From assembly GCA_965222315.1 (NCBI GenBank), contig OZ244951.1, positions 2,542,001-2,606,000 of the forward strand: a DNA stretch of 64,000 bases. The letters run 5' to 3'. Below the pieces are notes generated by a model, which saw only the letters and a list, made by a program, of their open reading frames with translations, had not been told where the DNA came from and ran no database searches. Shown one piece after another: positions 45,401 through 54,203 of the stretch. The stretch comes from JACKII01 sp965222315 (lineage in GTDB: Bacteria > Pseudomonadota > Alphaproteobacteria > Bin95). The stretch's first letter is position 1; each line of letters starts with the position of its first letter. The position numbers were made by a program, and so were the translations under genes.

Positions 45401-48400
45401 CCATTGGCGGCGGTGGCGGCAGTGGCGGCGTGGCTATCAGCGCAACCTTGCAAGTCGGCTCGGGTGCCGGGCTCACGTTCTCACTGGGCGGCAACGGCGG
45501 TAGCGGCGGCCATAGCGAGAACAGCAGCAGTGAGGCGGCGGTTTTCGTTCAAAACACTGGCAAGGTCACGACGGCGGGCGATCGCTCTCAAGGTATTCTG
45601 GCGCAGTCGATCGGCGGCGGCGGCGGCAATGGCGCTTTGACGATCAGCGCTAGCCTGGCCACGTCACAGTCAGCCAGTCTGGGCGGCTCTATCGGCGGCT
45701 TCGGTGGTGGCGGCGGTAATAGCGAGAAGGCGCTGGTGAAGGTCAAAGGGGCAATTTCGACCTCCGGCGATCATTCCCAGGGTGTGCTGGCGCAATCCGT
45801 TGGCGGCGGTGGCGGTAATGGCGGCTTGGCAATTTCGGCAGCGGCATCCACATCCAGCAGCAGTAATCTTGCTTTCAGTCTGGGTGGTTTCGGTGGCACT
45901 GCGGGCACCGGCGGATTGTCCGAAGCCTACCTCCACGACAACATCACAACCACGGGCAACCAGTCGTCCAGTATCATTGTGCAGTCGATTGGCGGCGGCG
46001 GCGGCAACGGCGGCACCAGCATTGCCGGCACGTTGACGACCTCAAGCTCAACGGCCCTCGCAGCTGCTGTCGGCGGCTTTGGCGGCGCCGGGGGCAACGG
46101 TGGCATTGCAAAGATCACGACGAACAATTCCAAGGTCGTCGCGCTCGGCACCAGTGGCGACATGTCTGATGGCATGGTTGTACAGTCGATCGGCGGCGGC
46201 GGCGGCAATGGCGGCACCAGCGTTTCGGGCAATATCACCACGTCCAACTCGACCGCACTGGGCGTTGCGGTCGGCGGAAATGGCAGCGGCGGCGGAGACG
46301 GGCAAGCGGCCAGCGTTATTGCCGAGGGCAAAAATGTCGACATTTCGGCGACGGGCGACGGCAGCCGCGGGATCGTTGTGCAGTCGATCGGCGGCGGTGG
46401 CGGCAATGGCGGGATGAGTATCACCGGCAATCTGACCTCGTCAAAAACAACCAAGGAGCTCGGCGTGTCCGTCGGTGGCAAGGGCTCAATCGGTGGGCTC
46501 GGCGGCGAAGTCGATGTAAGCCATCTCGGGAACATCACCACAGGCAAAGTCGGTGATGCCGACCTTGGCGGCCTGAATGCTGAGCATGGCATTCTCGCTC
46601 AATCCATCGGCGGCGGTGGCGGCAGTGGCGGTATGGCGGTCAACGGCACCACCAATGTAGGCAACAAGTCGCTGACGGTCAGTGTGGGCGGATCCGGCGG
46701 TTCTGGCGCGAATGCGGATACAGTTACCGTTACCCAGGGCAATTCGAACGCGACCGTGACGACGCACGGCGCCGGCTCTCATGGCATTGTGGCTCAGTCG
46801 ATCGGCGGCGGCGGGGGCAATGGCGGGGCGACCGCAACGTTTGAGTTGAACAACGACGAAGCAAAGGGCTTTGGGGTCAGTATCGGCGGCGGCGGGGCGA
46901 CCGGCAATGATGGCGGCAAGGTTTCCATCACCAATTCCAGCACCGTGGCGGTCAGTGGTCTCGGTTCGCAAGGGCTTGTCGGGCAGAGCATTGGCGGCGG
47001 CGGCGGCAATGGCGGCGCCAACCTGTTCAAGAGCGTCTCAACCTCTGGCGTTGGCACGACGGCGGCTAACGTGCTGACCGTAGGCGTTGGCGGCGGCGCG
47101 GGCGCCGGTGGCGCTAACGATACGGTCACCATCACAAACAGCGGTGCAATCACCACCGGCTCGGCAGGCGACAACAGCGACGATAACACCGGAAGCAATA
47201 CTCAAGGTCACGCCATTCTGGCACAGAGCATCACGAGCGGAGGCGGCAATGGCGGCATCGGCATCCAGGGCGACGTCGAGACCAGCGGCAGCAAAAGTCT
47301 GACCGTCGGTGTCGGCGGCGGCGGCGCTGGTTCGGGCACTGCTAGCTCAGTGACGGTCACTAACAATGCTGGCGGCACCATCCAAACCTACGATGACGAC
47401 GCACACGGCATTGTAGCCCAGGCGATCGGTGGCGGTGGCGGCAACGGCGCCGCCGGTGTTGACGGCAACATCAAGAATTCAAGCAGCAATGCTTTAGCGG
47501 TAGGCGTGGGCGGCACCGGGTCCGGCGGTGGCGACAGTGGTGCTGTCACCATTACCAATATGGACAGCATCGCGGTCGAAGGCGACGGCTCCAAGGGCAT
47601 ACTCGCGCAGTCGATAGGCGGCGGCGGCGGCAATGGCTCCGCAGGCATCAGTGGCGGCATCACCGGCTCGGACAAGTCAAAGACCAACCAGCTGACCGTC
47701 GGCGTCGGTGGCTCCGGTGGCCAGGGCGGCAAAGGCAAAAGCGTAACGGTAATCAACACCGCGGCAATCACGACTGGTGCGGCGGGAGACAGCTTGGCAT
47801 CGACGACCGGCCAGATGGACGGAATTATGGCGCAGTCCATCGGCGGCGGCGGCGGCAATGCCAATGCCGGCATTGCGGGCGATATCACCAATGCGACCGA
47901 AGCCAAATCCCTGACCGTTGCAGTTGGTGGATCGGGCGGCGGTGCGGGCTCGGGCAATACCGTGTCTATCGATAACAGTGCGGCCCTCACGGTTTCGGGC
48001 GACGGTAGCCGGGGCATCGTTGCCCAATCCATCGGCGGTGGCGGCGGTAGTGGCGCCGTTGGATTTGATGGCAGCGTGGAGAGTTCAAGCAGCGCGTCCA
48101 AGACCAAACAGTTGGACCTGGGCATAGGCGGACCGGGCGGGTCGAGTGGTGGCGGCAACCAGGTCACCATTGCCAACAGCGCCGACATTACGACGAACGC
48201 GGCCGGCGACGGAGGGTTCTCGCAGATGCACGCGATCCTGGCCCAGTCGATTGGCGGCGGTGGCGGTACCGGTGGCATCGGCATTAGCGGAGACGTTGAG
48301 AACGCCGCCGAATCCAAGGCGCTTAGCGTCGGGATCGGCGGTGGCGGTGGCACCGCGGCTGCCGGCGGACAGGTCAGCGTAAATAATGGCGTCGGCGCCA

Positions 48401-51294
48401 GCCTAGCCACCAACGGAGACCATTCATCCGCCATCCTCGCCCAGTCGATTGGCGGCGGCGGTGGCTCTGGCGGTGCTGGCATCAAGGGATCCGTAACGGC
48501 GGCTGACGATGCAAAGTCGGTGACGCAGCTCGAATTCGGCCTGGGCGGATCTGGCAAGGGAGGTGGCGACGGCAACAGTGTGTTCGTCCAGAATGACGGG
48601 GCGATCCAAACCACGGCTGACACCAATGGCGGTTCTGACCAGATGCACGGCGTGCTGGCTCAGTCGATTGGCGGTGGTGGCGGCAATGGCGGCATGGGCG
48701 TCGAAGGCGACGTCTCGAGCGCCAAGGAAAGTAAGGCCCTGACGATCGCCATCGGCATGAGCGGCGGCGGCGGTGGCGATGGCAAAGCCGGCACCCTCGA
48801 CGCAAAGCCTGCGGACGCCGGCGTTGGTGTCGTCAACACCGGCACGATCGCCGTGGTCGGTGATGGCTCAAAGGGAATCGTGGCGCAGAACATTGGCGGC
48901 GGTGGCGGTAACGGCGCGGTCGGGCTGAACGGCACGGTGGCATCGGGCGATGGCAAGGCGGTTACCTTCGCCCTCGGCGCCGCTGGCGGCAGTGGCGGCA
49001 CGGGCGGCACCGTCTTTGTCCAGAGCACCGGTGACGTGACCACTGGCAGCATTACCAGTACCGGTGACGACGCTGTCAGCCAGGCCCATGGCATTTTCGC
49101 CCAATCCATTGGCGGTGGCGGTGGCAGCGGCTCGCTGAGCGGTTCCTTGGTGTACGGTGATACGCCGGAGAATGGCACCGAAAAGGGCATCGCCATGACG
49201 GTTGGCGGCACGGCCGGCGGCGGCGCCGGCGGGGCCGTCCGGGTCGAGACGGGGGATGTCGGCAATCCCGGCACCGGTTCCGTCGTGACCTATAACGGCT
49301 TCTCCCATGGCGTGCATGCCCAGTCGGTCGGCGGTGGCGGCGGTACAGCCGGCGATCTGGGCGGGATCGGCACGGCGGATGCGAACGATACCTGGTCGGT
49401 AGCCATTGACGTCGGCGGCAGCGGTGGTGGAGCGGGCGATGGCGGTGCGGTGACGGTGGTCAATGACGCGGCGTCGGTTGCCACCCACGGCGCGGGAGCT
49501 CATGGGCTCTACGCCCAGTCGATCGGCGGCGGTGGCGGCGATGCCGGTGCTGGCTCGGGCCAGACGGACGGCGCCGACGCAAGCCAGACCACCAAGAACG
49601 CCAAACTGGCGATCAATGTCGGCGGCAAGGATGGTACCAGCGGTGATGGCGCGGCGGTCACGATTGACAGCAATGGCGCGGTCAGCACTCAGAATGTCGG
49701 TGCTATCGGAATCATGGCTCAGTCCATCGGCGGTGGCGGCGGCAGCGGCGGTGCGGGAGCTTCCGGCGTTTCCGGCACAGTCACACTCGGCGGCAGCGGC
49801 GGCGTTTCCGGCGACGGCGGCGCGGTCAGCGTCACAGCAAGCGCCAGTTCGCCCGGCGGTCTGGCCGGCGGAATTCGCACCGGCACGGCCAGTGGCAGTT
49901 CTCCGGTAGCGGCGCATGGCATCGTGGCGCAGTCGATTGGCGGCGGTGGCGGTTATGCAGGCTCTGTGCAGATGGGGGCGACCGCAAACTTTGGCTCGGG
50001 CCTCTCGATAGCGGCGGACACGAACACCGATGGCGACGGGGGCGACGTGACGGTGGCCTTTACCGGCACCTTGCAGACCCAGGGCGACAGCTCGGTCGGG
50101 ATCCTGGCCCAGAGCGTCGGTGGTGGTGGCGGTGTTGCCGGTGAGACGGGCGCCAATCAGACGGGCGCCTCAATCGGCAGCGCCGGTGGCAATGGCGTCG
50201 CCGGTGCGGTGCAGGTCAGCATCGCCGGCAACAGCAGCCGGGACAGCGTGAGCACGAGCGGTGCGGGCGCCCACGCCATCTTTGCCCAGAGCGCTGGCGG
50301 CAGTGGCACGGCCACGGTCGGCGGCACCACGGTCGACATCAATGTCCAGGATATCGCCGTCAGTGCGTCCGGCGCCGGCGCACATGGCATCTTTGCCCAG
50401 AGTTCCGGTGACGGCATGGGCCGGATCGAGGTCGACATTACCTCGTCGGTCAAAGGTGGCGGCGCAAGCACCGTGCCGGGCGTGGAAGATGGCGCCGGCG
50501 TGTTCATCAAGGGCGGTACGTCCAGCACGCTCAATCTCACCGGCGGCACGATCAGTTCGCAGGGCGGCGAATCCGGCATCGCCATCAACGCAATGGACAC
50601 CGACCTGACCATCAACAACCAAGACAATGGCTCGATCATCGGCAACATCCTGCAGTCGAACAGCGCCGCGGCACCGGCTTCGGGTAACACGACCACACTT
50701 TATAACAATGAAGGCGCGCGGATCTCGACGGGCTCGCTGCTGGAGGTCGATCAGACCTTCAATGCCGGTACAATAGAGATCGGCGGGGCTGGAAACTTGC
50801 TCTCGACGTTGCACGTTGGCGACATCCACAACACGGCGACCAGTTCGCTGATGTTTGAGTTTGGCGACCCTGTCTCAAATCTGCTGGCCAGTGATGTTCT
50901 GATAACCAGCGGCAATCTCAGCTTTGACTTGGGTGCGGAAATCGCTTTCGACCTGATCGAAGGCTTCTGGCCTAGCGACGATTTCTTCTTTGACCTGGCG
51001 ATCGCAGCGGACCTGACCTTCGAGACGGTCGATCTGCTGGATTACGTTGTGTTGCCGACGGTCGCCGGCATCACCTGGGACGTCTCGATCGAGCAGTTCG
51101 ATCTCGTTGGACTGGGCGGTATGTCCGCCGAAACCGAGGGCGCCCTGGGTGAATCGCTCCGCCTCAGCGCAGACGTTGAGCCCATTCCCGTGCCACCGTC
51201 GCTGCTTCTGATCACCACCACCGGCGCCGGCTTCGCCTTCTGGGCAAGGCGGCGCGGCAGGGACAAGAAGGTAACACTGCCAACTAAGAGCTGA
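42499..51294 (+). CDS. Giant glycine-rich repeat surface protein with putative exosortase sorting signal
   Basis: A single open frame of about 2,931 codons. I chose the ATG at 42499 (MVGKIWMSVLVAV), preceded by GGAAGAG; a GTG at 42463 and an ATG at 42517 are alternatives. A long basic n-region and the hydrophobic segment LLLPGLLSVLCAAVLLIASG, ending near KPAAATPD, form an extended signal peptide. Residues about 180-2600 are modules of roughly 60-75 residues, each a beta-strand-rich stretch with a [I/V/L]xAQSIGGGGGNGG core. Such modules are known from autotransporter-like proteins of Rhizobiales, but no C-terminal beta-barrel is present. The protein ends PIPVPPSLLLITTTGAGF, then WARRRGRDKK: a Pro-Val-Pro motif, hydrophobic span and Arg cluster as in PEP-CTERM-type exosortase substrates. 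No exosortase gene is in the window. Both flanks are insertion-sequence debris. A role as cell-surface or biofilm matrix protein is inference. Confidence 0.85.
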   Translation: MVGKIWMSVLVAVASEKKRLNNGNGPHNRNDKLLLPGLLSVLCAAVLLIASGAFKPAAATPDLCNILSNVAICEGDQSLGVSSGADFDRLEINSVVLQNLDSNAGSIFWDAPTANTFSTINLSILNATQSIISGLASTPGVFIKGSPNTNGRNGNNSPDIFIENHMAILTTGAGSHGISVNNRAADGTAGSDCDFICNGGTGGRGGTSGTVSVFNSADGSNHVSVQTTSKAAAGISIVNQAGSGGTGGSGGLSGGNGGNAGPGGPIVVANQWSIKTSGAESYGIQARGIGGNGGRGRAGGDGNGGTAKAGAIGSSITLEDGDFRVATTGSGATGILAESQGGHGGSGGNGGSGPAQPGGNGGNGENVSVDTSSSGAVSTKKNDALGIRLSSLGGNGGNGGSAGLSGGKSGGLGGLGGNIEFGGEWTITTEGLSAHAVSAYSLGGIGGRGGSGNIFAGGGHGGGAGPSGDVTFSLTGGAISTTGGDSFGLIAQSIGGYGGVGGSGGEFGFAASGGSAGGGGTIKITNDAAITTTGDASTGIAAQSIGGGGGSGGDDFTVFLANGGSGGLGGAGGKVDLTNKADLTLSGNDASGILAQSIGGAGGDGGTAGAAVALGGNSANGANGAAVTVTNSGAIKTGVAVSGGPASSDDPRCGTGCANGITAQSIGGGGGNAGSSGGWFSLGGTAKGGGDGDTTKVNNTGDISTTMVNSTAILAQSIGGGGGNGGGSGSIGLLGSVAIGGTGGKGGSGGDVTVVPNGATIATDGNGSDGIVAQSIGGGGGNGGFAVSAAFGPNVPAVAVSIGGSGSAGGDAGEVTVDTRGNNYMGAAGSVTTKGDDSHGVMAQSIGGGGGNGGLALALSGSNTGAVSFGLGGNGGGGGTSSTVLLESDAQVTTAGERSGAVVAQSIGGGGGNGGMSITGAASIGTVGAAVGIGGTGGSGNTATTAYVDTSGALATSGSDAPGITAQSIGGGGGSGGVAISATLQVGSGAGLTFSLGGNGGSGGHSENSSSEAAVFVQNTGKVTTAGDRSQGILAQSIGGGGGNGALTISASLATSQSASLGGSIGGFGGGGGNSEKALVKVKGAISTSGDHSQGVLAQSVGGGGGNGGLAISAAASTSSSSNLAFSLGGFGGTAGTGGLSEAYLHDNITTTGNQSSSIIVQSIGGGGGNGGTSIAGTLTTSSSTALAAAVGGFGGAGGNGGIAKITTNNSKVVALGTSGDMSDGMVVQSIGGGGGNGGTSVSGNITTSNSTALGVAVGGNGSGGGDGQAASVIAEGKNVDISATGDGSRGIVVQSIGGGGGNGGMSITGNLTSSKTTKELGVSVGGKGSIGGLGGEVDVSHLGNITTGKVGDADLGGLNAEHGILAQSIGGGGGSGGMAVNGTTNVGNKSLTVSVGGSGGSGANADTVTVTQGNSNATVTTHGAGSHGIVAQSIGGGGGNGGATATFELNNDEAKGFGVSIGGGGATGNDGGKVSITNSSTVAVSGLGSQGLVGQSIGGGGGNGGANLFKSVSTSGVGTTAANVLTVGVGGGAGAGGANDTVTITNSGAITTGSAGDNSDDNTGSNTQGHAILAQSITSGGGNGGIGIQGDVETSGSKSLTVGVGGGGAGSGTASSVTVTNNAGGTIQTYDDDAHGIVAQAIGGGGGNGAAGVDGNIKNSSSNALAVGVGGTGSGGGDSGAVTITNMDSIAVEGDGSKGILAQSIGGGGGNGSAGISGGITGSDKSKTNQLTVGVGGSGGQGGKGKSVTVINTAAITTGAAGDSLASTTGQMDGIMAQSIGGGGGNANAGIAGDITNATEAKSLTVAVGGSGGGAGSGNTVSIDNSAALTVSGDGSRGIVAQSIGGGGGSGAVGFDGSVESSSSASKTKQLDLGIGGPGGSSGGGNQVTIANSADITTNAAGDGGFSQMHAILAQSIGGGGGTGGIGISGDVENAAESKALSVGIGGGGGTAAAGGQVSVNNGVGASLATNGDHSSAILAQSIGGGGGSGGAGIKGSVTAADDAKSVTQLEFGLGGSGKGGGDGNSVFVQNDGAIQTTADTNGGSDQMHGVLAQSIGGGGGNGGMGVEGDVSSAKESKALTIAIGMSGGGGGDGKAGTLDAKPADAGVGVVNTGTIAVVGDGSKGIVAQNIGGGGGNGAVGLNGTVASGDGKAVTFALGAAGGSGGTGGTVFVQSTGDVTTGSITSTGDDAVSQAHGIFAQSIGGGGGSGSLSGSLVYGDTPENGTEKGIAMTVGGTAGGGAGGAVRVETGDVGNPGTGSVVTYNGFSHGVHAQSVGGGGGTAGDLGGIGTADANDTWSVAIDVGGSGGGAGDGGAVTVVNDAASVATHGAGAHGLYAQSIGGGGGDAGAGSGQTDGADASQTTKNAKLAINVGGKDGTSGDGAAVTIDSNGAVSTQNVGAIGIMAQSIGGGGGSGGAGASGVSGTVTLGGSGGVSGDGGAVSVTASASSPGGLAGGIRTGTASGSSPVAAHGIVAQSIGGGGGYAGSVQMGATANFGSGLSIAADTNTDGDGGDVTVAFTGTLQTQGDSSVGILAQSVGGGGGVAGETGANQTGASIGSAGGNGVAGAVQVSIAGNSSRDSVSTSGAGAHAIFAQSAGGSGTATVGGTTVDINVQDIAVSASGAGAHGIFAQSSGDGMGRIEVDITSSVKGGGASTVPGVEDGAGVFIKGGTSSTLNLTGGTISSQGGESGIAINAMDTDLTINNQDNGSIIGNILQSNSAAAPASGNTTTLYNNEGARISTGSLLEVDQTFNAGTIEIGGAGNLLSTLHVGDIHNTATSSLMFEFGDPVSNLLASDVLITSGNLSFDLGAEIAFDLIEGFWPSDDFFFDLAIAADLTFETVDLLDYVVLPTVAGITWDVSIEQFDLVGLGGMSAETEGALGESLRLSADVEPIPVPPSLLLITTTGAGFAFWARRRGRDKKVTLPTKS
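43965..50145 (+). repeat. Coding tandem repeat array (AQSIGGGGG modules)
   Basis: By hand count the QS(I/V)GGGGG core occurs 27 times, plus about ten degenerate versions (such as IQARGIGG, ILAESQGG, IFAQSAGG). At DNA level the CAGTCGATCGGCGGCGG core recurs about every 180-230 bases with many synonymous changes. Linkers before the core come in a short type (GDGSKGILAQ) and a long type (ITTGAAGDSLASTTGQMDG). The synonymous divergence argues against very recent expansion. Confidence 0.85.
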
Positions 51295-51346
51295 GCGCGG
51301 CCATGGCTCTTCGCATCGGCGGTATTGCTGTCTTTTGTTTGGCCAA

Positions 51347-51398
51347 GAGCACCCCAGCCCACGCCAGCTTCATCGGGAGCGCGCGGGCCGGGGTGCTC
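51347..51398 (+). terminator. Stem-loop after the giant gene
   Basis: GAGCACCCC-A-GCCC (51347-51360) pairs with GGGC-C-GGGGTGCTC (51385-51398): nine plus four pairs around one mismatch. It starts about 50 bases after the stop. No T-run follows, so it may protect the 3' end rather than terminate alone. Confidence 0.5.
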
Positions 51399-51712
51399 CA
51401 CCCAATACCATCATCAAAACAGGAGACGCCAACCTGGCCAACTTTGCGCCGCCACTGTGGCAGGTTTTTTGCGCCGCCGTTGACAGCGAAGGGCAAAATC
51501 ATTCTGTACGATTGGGCATCATGATTGCTTCTGGCCTGATTCCATACAAGCTCAAGTTCCATGAACCTCCTGTCGTAACTAGTCGATTGACCGAAACGGA
51601 AGTTGCCCCTTTGAGGATTCCCCTTCTCGACCGTTCGTGCGAGTCTGGATGGTCCTGTCCCGGAATTGTGCCGCTCCTTTGATCACGTATGGTGTCGCGA
51701 AGGAGACAAGAC
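51399..51712. other. Unassigned sequence between giant gene and IS debris
   Basis: Open stretches here (about 51303-51524 and 51530-51682 on +) have no recognisable family and poor start signals. The last part, including GAAGGAGACAAG before 51713, probably belongs to the left end of an IS3 element whose OrfA fragment follows. Confidence 0.4.
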
Positions 51713-51842
51713 ATGGCATCGCCCCACACCCCCTGAATTGAGTGCTGAAGCAGTTTGGGTAGAGTTAGCCAGCAACCTGCCGCGCAATCAGGTAGCGGCA
51801 GATTTCGGTGTCGGGTTTTCGACGCTAAGCCGCGTACCGTAA
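51713..51842 (+). pseudogene. IS3-family OrfA N-terminal fragment
   Basis: The frame reading PPELSAEAVWVELASNL, then VAADFGVGFSTLSRV, matches the N-terminal HTH of IS3 OrfA proteins (usual pattern: PEFRAEAVRIAL, then VAADLGVGFSTLNKW). The start codon at 51713, after AAGGAGA, is out of frame with the body, and a TAA ends it at 51842. It is a different IS3 type from those at 39.9-42.1 kb. Confidence 0.65.
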
Positions 51843-51925
51843 ATTTCTCGGGTGATCCGCACGAAACACTCGTCGCACTTACCCGTGGCAGGTTGCCGAA
51901 GATACCAGAACCGCCGGCGTGGGAG

Positions 51926-52388
51926 GGCGAGGTCCTGGACGTCTATGCCTCGAAAACCTGGAACCGCAAGGCAGCCCTGCGATTTCTGCGCCGCGCCCTG
52001 AAGCGTTACGGCAGCCCGCACGAGGTCGTCGCCGATAAGCTCCGCTCTTACGGTGCAGCGTTCAACGTCCTCGGCATCGAAGACCGACAACGGTGCGGAC
52101 AATGGCCGAACAACCGGGCCGAAAACTCACATCGGCCCTTCCGACGACGCGAGAGCGCCATGTGCCAGTTCCGCAGCCATAAGACCCTGCAAAAATTCGC
52201 TTCCGTCCATGCCAACATGCACAATCATTTCAACTGCGAACGCCACCTCGTCAGCCGCAAAACCTATAAGCAGAACCGAGCCGCCGCCCTGGTGGAGTGG
52301 AATGCTGTAGCCGCATGATGCCCCTACCCTGCTTTCAAGCTCCAGAGCGGCGGTCAACTCGCCTATCGCCAGTTCCTCTGACACTGCC
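51926..52388 (+). mobile_element. IS6-family (type b) 3' fragment with intact right end
   Basis: From EGEVLDVYASKTWNRKAAL to the stop at 52318, the fragment matches the last 130 or so residues of the transposase at 33624-34316, with about ten substitutions. The right terminal repeat TGACACTGCC ends at 52388. The 5' half is missing: at about 51925 the sequence joins unrelated DNA, creating a chimeric open frame (51755-52318) that should not be called a gene. The second Asp (VVADKLRSY) and Glu (NNRAENSH) remain; the first Asp is lost. Confidence 0.85.
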
Positions 52389-52669
52389 AGTCGAAGGCCT
52401 TCATCACCCGCTTGAGTGTCCCGGTCTCGGTCAGTTTGTTGCGAAACAACCGGATCGTGTTCTCGTCCGGCGTCGGACCGCCGAGGTCAAAGCCCAGAAA
52501 CCGCATCCATGAGAGCCGGTCCCTAATCATGAATTCCATCTTCGCATCGGACAGATTGTGCTAGGCCTGTAGGATCAGGGTCTTGAACATCGAGAACCTC
52601 CAGCGGGTCGCCATGCTCGCGGAGCTTCTCCAGATGCTCCGAATGGCTGAAAAACCTGCGCTGTTCCAT
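52389..52669 (-). pseudogene. IS5-family transposase remnant
   Basis: Reading from 52669: MEQRRFFSHSEHLEKLREHGD, then LEVLD, after which an internal deletion joins MFKTLILQA, a TAG stop, HNLSDAKMEFMIRDRLSWMR, FLGFDLGGPTPDENTIRLFR and NKLTETGTLKRVMKAF. This is the N-terminal third of an IS5-family transposase with a deletion and an in-frame stop (Gln to TAG by appearance). It ends exactly at the right end of the IS6 fragment (52388), so the IS6 event cut it. Confidence 0.75.
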
Positions 52670-52888
52670 AAGACTGCTCCATCACATTCGATGGAGAAAG
52701 TGAATCACATTAAACGGAAATCCGCGAGGTTAATGCGGGTGTCCAGCTGAGTGCGAAACGGAAGTAGAGCCAAACAGCATGCTGGATAATGGCAGGCGGG
52801 AAGCGATGGCGGCTATAGGAGATCAGGCGCATGCTGATTGATATCGCAACCTTGCACCGATCGCCAACCGGTTAGCTTGACAACGCCG

Positions 52889-54199
52889 TCAGGACATCAA
52901 CTGAGGTAAAAACAGCGTAATTTCCGGGACTAAAATCAACAGCAGCAATGTGACGATGTCGATCGCCAGGAATGGCATGACCCCTGCGAACACCTCCTCC
53001 AGCTTCAATGGGATGGGGGATGCGCTGCGGACAACGTACACATTGAGCCCGACCGGCGGCGTAACGAGCGACATCTCCGCCAATTTGATCGCGATCACGC
53101 CGAGCCAAATCGGGTCGAAGCCCGCGCCTGTCAGAATCGGGAACATGACCGGCAGGGTAATCACCATGATCGCAATCGGATCGATCAACATGCCCAGCAC
53201 CAGGTAGATCGCGGCGAACGCGAACAGATAAGTGTATTTATTCAGTTCGAGGGCGAGCAACTGGTCGGTGATATCGGCAACCAGGCCTGTATAGGTCAGA
53301 TAGCGGGCAAAGATGATGCCGCCGATCACAATGATGAAAATTACCGACGTGGTGACGCCTGCATCTTTCAGCGTTGCAATAGTGGTGCTCCGGTCGAGCC
53401 GACGCTTGCTGAGCACGATCAGAAACGCGCCGAATGCGCCGACCGCACCGGCATAGGTCGGGACGAAAAACCCAGCATAGATGCCGCCGATCACCAGGAT
53501 GAACAGTACCGAAATCCCCCAGACCCCAGAGAGCGAGCGCATGCGTTCCTTCATTGAGATCTGGATCGTCGACCGCGGCGCCAGTTCAGGGCGGTATTTG
53601 GCAATGCCATAGATGCCGAGCATGTACATGCCGCCCGACAGAAGACCTGGCACGAGGCCGGCCATCAGCAGCGTGGCAATCGATTGCTCGGTAAGGATTG
53701 CGTAGATCACCATCAGAATGCTGGGCGGGATCAGCGAGGCAAGCGTGCCGGAGGCGGCGATGCAACCGGCGCTTAGGCGCTTATCATAGCCGAAGGCCGT
53801 CATCTGCGGCAGTGCCATTCGAGTGAACACCGCCGCATTCACCACGGTCGAGCCGCTGGCCGCGCCGAAGGCGGCCGAAGCCAGCGTGGTTGCCATCGCG
53901 AGGCCACCTGGCAACCGCCCCAGCCAGTTGTACGCCGCCTTGTAAAGATCGGTCGTCAGTCCGGCCTGGGTCGCGAGCGAGCCCATCAGTATGAACAGCG
54001 GGATCACCGCGAGGGTAAAAGAATTCGTCGTGCTGAACGGGATTGTCGCCAACTGCGCGACCGAGGCATCCAGGCCAATTACCAGAAAGGTGCCAAGCGT
54101 ACCGGCAAGCCCAAGGGCGACGCCGATATGCACTCCAACGCCCAACATGCTTAAGAGTGCGAGCCCGACGATGATGCCGCTGGTGGCGCTGTCAACCAT
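52889..54199 (-). CDS. dctM: TRAP transporter large permease (DctM family)
   Basis: The 436-residue inner-membrane protein has about 12 hydrophobic segments and moves organic acids using the sodium gradient with the DctP/DctQ partners. Conserved stretches: IPLFILMGSLATQAGL, AAFGAASGSTVVNAAVFTRMALPQM, GTLASLIPPSILMVIYAI and LYLVLGMLIDPIAI-like sequence. I chose the ATG at 54199 (MVDSATSGIIVGL), preceded by TAAGG, over an upstream in-frame start inside dctQ. It is the last gene of a dctP-dctQ-dctM operon. Confidence 0.93.
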   Translation of the reverse strand: MVDSATSGIIVGLALLSMLGVGVHIGVALGLAGTLGTFLVIGLDASVAQLATIPFSTTNSFTLAVIPLFILMGSLATQAGLTTDLYKAAYNWLGRLPGGLAMATTLASAAFGAASGSTVVNAAVFTRMALPQMTAFGYDKRLSAGCIAASGTLASLIPPSILMVIYAILTEQSIATLLMAGLVPGLLSGGMYMLGIYGIAKYRPELAPRSTIQISMKERMRSLSGVWGISVLFILVIGGIYAGFFVPTYAGAVGAFGAFLIVLSKRRLDRSTTIATLKDAGVTTSVIFIIVIGGIIFARYLTYTGLVADITDQLLALELNKYTYLFAFAAIYLVLGMLIDPIAIMVITLPVMFPILTGAGFDPIWLGVIAIKLAEMSLVTPPVGLNVYVVRSASPIPLKLEEVFAGVMPFLAIDIVTLLLLILVPEITLFLPQLMS

Positions 54200-54203
54200 G
54201 ACC

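Noticed and set aside
43965..50145. CRISPR-like array suggested by regular short repeats
   Set aside because: The repeats are in-frame coding modules with synonymous variation and no unique spacer structure; no cas genes are near.
43515..50829. Many long open frames on the - strand and other frames across the giant gene, including a 412-codon proline-rich one at 47388-48626
   Set aside because: They are mirror images of the GGC/GGT-rich repeats (Gly codons read as Pro/Ala), have no start signals of their own and no family resemblance.
51755..52318. A 187-codon open frame that looks like a complete transposase-like gene
   Set aside because: It is a chimera: the first third is unrelated DNA and only the part from 51926 is IS6 transposase.
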